64,000 bases of DNA from positions 47,655,520 to 47,719,519 of the forward strand of contig CM037788.1 of NCBI GenBank assembly GCA_021229015.1, in the 5' to 3' direction. The stretch comes from Solen grandis (lineage: Eukaryota > Mollusca > Bivalvia > Adapedonta > Solenidae). Below, piece after piece: positions 57,271-64,000 of the stretch. The position numbers and the translations under genes were made by a program. Numbering within the stretch: the first letter of the stretch is position 1; each line of letters opens with the position of its first letter. The notes under the pieces are model-generated. The model had not been told where the DNA came from and made no database searches. It worked only from the letters and a program-made list of their open reading frames with translations.

Positions 57271-57965
57271 TTGAGCATGAAGTCAGGAAAATTCTGGACT
57301 GACTGGTCCAGAATTTCCCCACCATCAATACAATGTAAATGACAGGGGGGGGAAAAACTGACTAGGCCAGAATTTCCCCACCATCACGCACAATATATTG
57401 GATAGGGGGGAAAAACTGACTGGTCCAGAATTTCCCCACCATCAATACAATGTAAATGACAGGGGGGAAAAACTGACTAGGCCAGAATTTCCCCACCATC
57501 ACGCACAATATATTGGATAGGGGGGAAAAAACTGACTGGTCCAGAATTTCCCCACCATCAATACAATCTAAATGACAGGGGGGAAAAAACTGACTAGGCC
57601 AGAATTTTCCTGACTTCATGCTCAATCTACATGACAAGGGGGAAAAAACTGACTGGTCAAGACTTTCCCCACCATCAAGAACAATCTAAATGACGGGAGG
57701 GGGGGGGGGGGGGGGGGGGACTGACTAGGCCAGAATTTCCCCACCATCACGCACAATATATTCGATAGGGGGGAAAAAACTGACTGGTCAAGAATTTCCC
57801 CAACATCCCGAACAATATATAGGATATGGGGGAAAAAACTGACTGGTCAAGAATTTCCCCACCATCAATACAATCTAAATGACAGGGGGGAAAAAACTGA
57901 CTAGGCCAGAATTTCTCCACCATCACACACAATCAACATGACAGGGGGGAAAAAACTGACTGGTC
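57271..57965 (-). repeat. about 60-bp tandem repeat, inverted arm
   Basis: About 11 units reading AACTGACTAGGCCAGAATTT, CCCCACCATCACGCACAATA, TATTGGATAGGGGGGAAAAA, the reverse complement of the forward arm. Two subtypes (GACTGGTCCAG and GACTAGGCCAG) alternate. It contains a 21-G run at 57699-57719. Minus-strand ORFs of 61-106 codons are artefacts. Confidence 0.85.
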
Positions 57966-58840
57966 TGATTTTAATCTATTCATATGGGACCCTCCCTCAC
58001 TTATATATATATCACAATGGTGCGACTAAGCCTCATAAGAGGTCCTGAATCAAAACTGGAAGAAGAAGAAGAAGCCATGCAGTATTAATAGCTAATTTTG
58101 CAACAAGTTAAAACACAACACATTGTAATAGACAATCATTCTGAGACAAGGATTAAATTCAAAAGACTAGTCATTAGAAATGGTCCAGAAAAAACTATTG
58201 CATGATGTAAAATTAATACTGAATTAAAATTAAATTTGATGTCTTTCATCTAACAATACCAACCAATTGTAAGAGCCATTCAACATATATCTTATCTTTT
58301 ATCAGAAAATTACATTCAGTAAAACTATCCTTCAATGGACACCTGTTCAAGGAGTTCACATCTAAATTTAATGACCTATAAACACATTCATTTGTTATCA
58401 TTCACAAACATAAATGAAAAACAATTAACTTATCTTTTTGACTGAAAACAATAAAATATTCTACTCGTATGTTTGAATTTCTGTATCTTTTATATTAGCA
58501 AAAAAGACAACTTCTTTTCATTGTCAAGTAATTGGTAAGTATATCCATTTTCGCTTAACCTTTGAATTTTTTCTTATCTAACTGCCACATTAACACTTTA
58601 AATTTCATTTTAAATAAACAAAAAATGAAATCAAGCTTTTGTTCATTAATACACAGGCATATTTTTTGTCAAACAAGAATTCAAACTTAGACTTTTCTAG
58701 GAAATAACGGATTTAAAACAGCCATTTAACACTGCTTGCCTACCTTGATAAAGAAAAGGTCAAACCTCTGGAAATCAACAGTTTAGAGCAAGAAAGGATT
58801 TCTTATACATCAGCTCTGTTGAGTCCTAATTTTCTTTGCA
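57966..58840. other. low-copy DNA, no gene found
   Basis: A GAAGAAGAAGAAGAAG run is near 58060. Nothing else recognised. Confidence 0.45.
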
Positions 58841-58940
58841 CACCTGTTACACAGTGAAACGGGTAAAACAATTGTTGCCTCAGAAATGCTGTTACATAGT
58901 GAAATGGGTAAAAAAATTGTTGCCTCAGAAATGGGCCAAA
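58841..58940. repeat. two tandem copies of a 46-48 bp unit
   Basis: TGTTACACAGTGAAACGGGTAAAACA and TTGTTGCCTCAGAAATG occur twice in succession. A related inverted version (CATTTCTGAGGCTACC, CTACCCATTCCAGTATGC, ACAGGCATTTGC) lies at about 59749-59800. Confidence 0.7.
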
Positions 58941-60604
58941 CTTTATAGTGAATGCCTGTAACGTATTTGAACAGATAAAAATTTTCTCTCCTCAAAATCC
59001 GCGTAGGAACCCTGAAAATATTCAATCACCAAATTGATGTATTAATTTAAGAAGTTTTATTACAGTGACTTATAAAATGTTATTTGATATTCGGGTTATA
59101 TAAGCATTTCCATTTGTTTCTTTCTAGGATATTTTAAATTTAAATCAGAAAAATTAATAAAAATGTAAATGTGCATATTATAATTAAATATTCAAATTAT
59201 CGGAAATTTCTAAATTGAATAAAATCACTCTTAGCGTGTTTAATGTTTAGTTTATGATTACTGTGGATTACCAAATGATAGATCATTAGTATAAACTATA
59301 TAAACTAATTGATTATACTGATTATCTTTAGAGTTATTGTCTCATTTTACAATTTTTCCCTACAGGTGTTTTGATATTAAACAAAACCAATTAAATGCTT
59401 TACTGAACTACACACCTGTAATGTTGAAAAACATATTTTTAACCATTTTCAACGTTAATCTTATTTTATGTTATGCATAAATATTAAATATTTGTAAACA
59501 TCCTATATTGTGCATTATAGACTTTACATGCATTTTTATACTCTTCAGTAGTTCAACTGTGTCCACAAATGAAGGTTAATATGAACATTGCTGAAAAACA
59601 GCGACACTCCAAAAAAATGTATTTGGATTATGTCAACGTTGTCCAACATACTTTTCCCAAAAAATACGCCAAATCTCACATCCGGTTTAAAACCTGCAGA
59701 AAAGGCTCCTGTCTCAAAATGTTGCAGAGAATCCCTGTAAAGAGTGGCACATTTCTGAGGCTACCATTTTTCTACCCATTCCAGTATGCTACAGGCATTT
59801 GCTGTAGAGATTGGCCCAGTGCGCAAAGGATATCTTCAAATTTAGTTGAAGCTCCTCTATTAAAGGGTATTATTTTGTAATGTGTTATCCAGTTTTGATT
59901 TTCTTTTAAATCCAAGGAGAATTTCTGAAGCCTCCTCTCTTTCAAAGAGTTTATTGTTTCCTGTATTATCAATTCATAAACATCGTTATCAATTCATATT
60001 CATATACAAATCAAGTTTAACACGCACATTCTGAAAATAAACCCAACAAAATCTTGCTTTTACGTCAATCCCAGTTATAAGAAAACACAAATTAATCTGC
60101 TTAAAAAAAAAGAACATTAACAAAAAAAGATTGGCTTTTTAAAAGTTTATTACTTGTGGTTTACTGTTAATAGTAATTATTTCTTACATATCACAAAGTT
60201 ATGACATAATTGTTATTAGTTTTTAATGCCTTTGAAAATTCATATCATGCATCTAATACATTAGACTGCTTTAAAAATACAGTTTTTGCTCATAATGAAG
60301 CTGCACTTTTAACAAAATCTGATCTCTGTTAGGCTGAGAACATGGGCATGGTAGGTTTAATTATGACTCAAACCAACTAGTCATTGTTGCATCTAGGGAT
60401 TTGTAAAGTTTTATTGCAATGATTGTTAGTTCTAATGTCATTACAGTACATGTATTTCAGTCCTTCAGGAACTTTGTTTTTATGATAGAGCTGCCTGTGA
60501 TATGTCATGAACAAGTGTCGGAAGCATGATGAAGCTTGGGATCAAACCCACAACCTATATGCTGTTGGGCTGACACTCAAACAATTAGACATCAGGATCA
60601 GTGT
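58941..60604. other. low-copy DNA with a tRNA-like relic at the end
   Basis: The 103-codon ORF at 59569-59880 is unrecognised and overlaps the inverted repeat near 59750. A minus-strand B-box-like match (reverse complement TGTGGGTTTGATCCCAAGC) lies at 60535-60555. Confidence 0.4.
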
Positions 60605-60855
60605 AATGATATTTATTGTAATGCCATTAATTGAAATTTTATTTATCAGGCTTGGTCATTTATTGTAATTGTAATGATATCTATTGTAATGCCATTTATT
60701 GTATTTTTTTTGTATTAGGACCAGTCATTTATTGTAATGCCATTTATTGTAATCTATTGTAATGTATGTTTTGTAATATAATTGTTATTTTATTTTATGT
60801 ATTTGTAATTTATTGTAATGTCTTTTGTGATGCCATTTATTGTAATGTCATTTGC
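60605..60855 (+). repeat. degenerate TTTATTGTAATGCCA tandem repeat
   Basis: ATTTATTGTAATGCCATTTA and shortened forms recur about ten times with irregular spacing. Confidence 0.7.
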
Positions 60856-60920
60856 ACTTCTTTTTTTGTGTGTATATCATAACTTTACTAAATAGGTATA
60901 TTGAAACAAAGAATGACACT

Positions 60921-62000
60921 GCACATGCACTGTGCTTCAGGTGAGTTTTGTGATTACCCTTCGTCTGTCTGTCTGTAGTCGTCAACATTTTTTTTTTAAA
61001 AAAACATCTCCTCTAAAACTGCTTGGTAGAAATTGATGAAATTTGGCATGATTGATCTTAAGTGGCACTTCACAAAAGTTACAAAATAAACACAATCCAT
61101 GCAGAACTCTGGTTGCCATTGCAACCAACTGAAATTTATTTTTAAAAAACTTTAAATACTTCTCTGAAATGAATGGTCAGAATTTCATTTCATTTGGCAC
61201 AAATGGTTAACACATGGCCCTCTTCCATAATTGCTAAAATAAAGTTGATCCCTTGAAAGACTAGTTTCCTCATATACTCTATAAGAAAATTTCAAAATTC
61301 CTTGTCTATGAGGCAGGATTGATTTCATTTGGCACAATTGGTCATCTCATAGCCTTGTACCATAATTGCTTAAATAAAGTTGATCCCCTGAAAAATGAGG
61401 CCCCTAGGGGATCAGTATGTCTCCTTATTCTCTTTATATAGAAAAATTTCAAAATTCTTCTTCTATGAAACCTGTGATTATAATTTTATATCTTTTGGCA
61501 CAAATGGTCACTTAATGGCTGTTTATCATTATTCCTAAATTAAAGTTTAACCCATGAGAAATGAGACCTCCAGATGACTAACTTAAGAATTTTTTGTATC
61601 TTGGTTGCTGCTGCAGGTATTGACCAAGTAAAATCGAGTGATTTGAACAGTTTTAGTCTTTTAGATCCAGGCATACGCCTGTACGCACCTGTGTACAGAA
61701 TGATGCCAAAATGTGCTCTCTTAAGATATCAGATAATAACAATGTTTGTAACCTTACTGAGTTACCTTCTATGGGTAAAGATTTTATTATCATTATCGGG
61801 ATGTATAAGGCCTCAAAATTTGCTAGATATTGGAATCTTCCAGTGCAGGGGGGGACCCCTAGACCCCTAGCCAGGGCTTTGTCCTAGGACCCTGCAGCAC
61901 TAGGGTCCCAAGCTTTCAATAATGTTCTTACAGTAAATTTAGACCTAGATTATGTGCCTGTATTGTGCTGAGTGATCTAGGGCCACATGGCCCTCTTGTT
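60921..62000 (+). mobile_element. AGCTCACCTGAGC-end element carrying a different core
   Basis: The 5' part (GTGCTTCAGGTGAGTTTTGTG, ATTACCCTTCGTCTGTC, GTAGTCGTCAACATT) and 3' part (GTGATCTAGGGCCACATGGCC, then CTCTTGTT) match the ends of 10394-10958. The core is unrelated: monomers of about 140-165 bp with ATTTGGCACAAATGGTYA, CATAATTGCTAAAATAAAG, TTGATCCCYTGAAA and AAAATTTCAAAATTC. The outermost 5' half-hairpin is lost. The 98-codon ORF at 61574-61870 is not recognised. Confidence 0.7.
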
Positions 62001-62710
62001 AAATATTGGTAAAAACTGTAATGAAACAGAATTCTAGCCTTGATTGTGAACCTCGGTCTAATGTGAGAGAGGTGCTGATAAAAGTCTTGACATAGGTACA
62101 AAAAAAAGAAACCCTCCCAAAAAAAACACTGTATATCTTTCCAGTTGTGCACTTGACACGCTGGAAGAAAACAAAGTTAATGACCCAGGTTTTCATTAAA
62201 CAAGCTTCAAAAACAAATTATACAGTCTTGTCTTTTTTTCTTTTCAATTTAAAAATCATTATTTTTTGACATATTTAATGAATAATATCTTTAAAGAAGT
62301 GATAAAAGGGTTAATGTTCTCCGAGCAGAATATAAAAATAGCTGAGACACTCATTAACATCACTCTGCATATCATTTGTTTGAGTAAAATGTGGGTTTGG
62401 GAGGGTTTTAAGAAAGGGAAAATCTTTTAAAACGAAAATGTAAAATGAAAAAAAAAAAATCAGGAAAGACATTTTTATTCATTTATGTGTGTTCATATTT
62501 AAAATGTCAAAATAGGATTTAAAACCTTTACATAAAAATCTACAATTTAGAAGTGACATAAAAATTTATAAAAAACAAAAATTAACACTCTCACAAACGA
62601 AACCTTTATTCTAATATCTTACTTTATTGGAGATGTCAGAGGACCTCACCTAGTATATGAATTATGGCTATACAGTACTCTAAAGACATTAAAAATTTTA
62701 CAAACAAAAG
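62001..62710. other. low-copy DNA, no gene found
   Basis: AT-rich, with A-runs. Two overlapping minus-strand ORFs have no motif. Confidence 0.4.
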
Positions 62711-62880
62711 AGGAGTCCTCCAAGGCTCAGCTGGTAAAGTTGCTGACTTTACATCATTCAGCCCCTAACAGATGTGGGTTGGAATCCTGGAAGGGTCACT
62801 CAGACTTTTTTCTCTGTGACACTTGTGGTAGGTTGGGTTTCTACCTTTGTGCACTCAGGTTTTTCCTTGATATGCAGTAA
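62711..62880 (+). mobile_element. tRNA-derived SINE (family 1), decayed
   Basis: The head TCCTCCAAGGCTCAGCTGGT and GTAAAGTTGCTGACTTTACA match the full copy; the B box region reads ATGTGGGTTGGAATCCTGG. The body is shortened (GTGACACTTGTGGTAGG) and the 3' end is missing. Confidence 0.65.
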
Positions 62881-63039
62881 ACTCAATTTTTTTTTTTTGT
62901 TGCTGTTGTTGTTTTGTGATTATGCTTGCTTCTCATCAATTTATCAAATTCTGATAAACATAATAACAAGGTGTACTTGTTTAATTGGAGAATGTCTTCC
63001 TAGATTATCATTATTTCTAACTGATAATACAAGGTGTCA
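62881..63039. other. no recognisable feature
   Basis: A TTGTTGCTGTTGTTGTTTTG tract is followed by low-copy DNA. Confidence 0.35.
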
Positions 63040-63560
63040 GGTAGAGAACAGTAAAATGAGACCAGTTACCATAGAAATGAAGAAACCTGCTGAGTTAGGA
63101 CAGCATTGTCTGCACAAATGCTCACCTCAACAACCCAGTGGCTGCACAAGGATGTGCACCAATTAAGGACAAATAAAACACTTCAAAGAAGACGGCCAGT
63201 TTTAGTTACAAACAAAACTGGGCGGGCCGACGTGTGTGTGTGGTCCCGCTCTGATGAAGGGATTGATCATGCACATTATATCTGTAATTTAAATTTTGCA
63301 TTTTCAAACCTGCGATTGTTACCGAAAATTAGCCATTTCTCAGATATCCCAAGTCTTTATACAGTAGTGTAACATGAGACGCTGCAGCGCAATAATTTCC
63401 TGCCGCAAATCCTACTGATATCAAAAGACGTGCAAAGTTTTACAGTCCATGACTTACCTGAACCGTCAGGTAAGGTGACAAGAACATCAACCTGTGATTA
63501 GACACTTCACCACCTCTAATCATTGACACCTGTCTTTCAGGTTACCATCAAAGAAAAATA
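63040..63560. promoter_or_regulatory. candidate regulatory stretch, weak
   Basis: The most repeat-free, CpG-bearing segment in this part. It has ATTGATCATGCA, CTAATCATTGACACCTGTC (homeodomain/TALE-like next to an E/T-box-like CACCTG), CAGGTAAGGTGACA and several CACCTG/ACACCT motifs within 520 bp. Two ORFs (130 and 88 codons) overlap but are unrecognised. Supported by motif inspection only. Confidence 0.22.
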
Positions 63561-64000
63561 AATTTTCCTAGTTGTAAATGTGCAACCCCTTGAATGAAGA
63601 AAGAAAAAAGGCAAGCAATGGATTAAAAAGTGATTCCAGGATCATGCATTTTTTTATTTATTTTTTTTTAAATATGATTTATAAAATCTGTATTTAATAA
63701 AATATGAATTCAGCAGCCACTTTCTGGTTTCAAATCTCATTGCTTAACAGTAATGGACTTAGTATAAATATTGTTTTGTTGTTGTTTTCTTGGGAGGAGG
63801 GGGTCATGTTTTACTTTCAAATAACAGCATTAGATTTATTTTTCAGCTTAATCTACATGAGAAGATTATAATGCTGCCTCATTGCACTATCAAGTTGTAG
63901 ACATGTTGCATGATAATTATCCTGACACTAGCCAATCAGTCCTGAAACTATACTTACATGCTGAGAACCAAGCAGGGTAGATATACATGTACCAATGCCT
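63561..64000. other. no recognisable feature
   Basis: AT-rich low-copy DNA to the window edge. Confidence 0.4.

Noticed and set aside
1..64000. LINE or retrovirus-like reverse transcriptase remains
   Set aside because: No catalytic-motif-bearing ORF or recognisable reverse-transcriptase fragment was found in any frame inspected.

Overview
This is eukaryotic DNA, AT-rich and almost entirely repeats. No protein-coding gene, rRNA or convincing intact tRNA can be supported from the sequence. Several interspersed families look like those common in bivalve mollusc genomes: the AGCTCACCTGAGC elements with tandem cores and GGGCCAT-hairpin 3' ends, short MITEs flanked by TTAA, and tRNA-derived SINEs. 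A bivalve, perhaps a heterodont clam, is therefore the most likely source, but this is inference from memory of the families, not from a search. The window is probably intergenic or lies within a very long intron.

Layout. Positions 1-11.5 kb hold scattered elements: two AGCTCACCTGAGC elements (567-1168, 10394-10958), two TIR elements with TA target sites (3187-3847, 4632-5440), a palindromic MITE (7109-7247) and the first TTAA-flanked MITE (9380-9610). From 11.6 to 26 kb lie three large minisatellites with 15-bp (11595-13300), 27-bp (19380-21340) and 33-bp (24591-25983) units. All three unit lengths are multiples of three, which creates long but spurious ORFs on both strands. Between them are SINEs, MITEs and a 145-bp duplication around a truncated element. 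From 26 to 41 kb the DNA is mostly low-copy, with SINEs, tRNA-like relics and a cluster of three TTAA MITEs (36.7-38.3 kb), one of which sits inside a tandem-core element whose neighbouring monomer preserves the empty site. At 41.1-42.3 kb an AGCTCACCTGAGC element pair in inverted orientation contains a 100-N assembly gap. At 43.1-43.9 kb a 570-bp TIR element splits a SINE between its A and B boxes. From 46 to 53 kb there are more MITEs, a three-monomer element and a full-length SINE with target-site duplications. From 55 to 58 kb are a 47/48-bp array and a compound array with inverted arms. A further element (60921-62000) has the same ends as the AGCTCACCTGAGC family but a different internal core.

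The most useful results concern repeats. The AGCTCACCTGAGC monomer carries four directly repeated RGGTCA nuclear-receptor half-sites at fixed spacing. The commonest MITE (nine copies) has TTAA ends and a near-perfect internal hairpin that is also its preferred breakage site. The ends of tandem-core elements appear separable from their cores. Several low-copy stretches (about 15.7-16.1, 26.6-27.2, 51.4-51.8 and 63.0-63.6 kb) have clustered transcription-factor-like motifs and are weak candidates for conserved regulatory DNA. I see no evidence for a new gene system.
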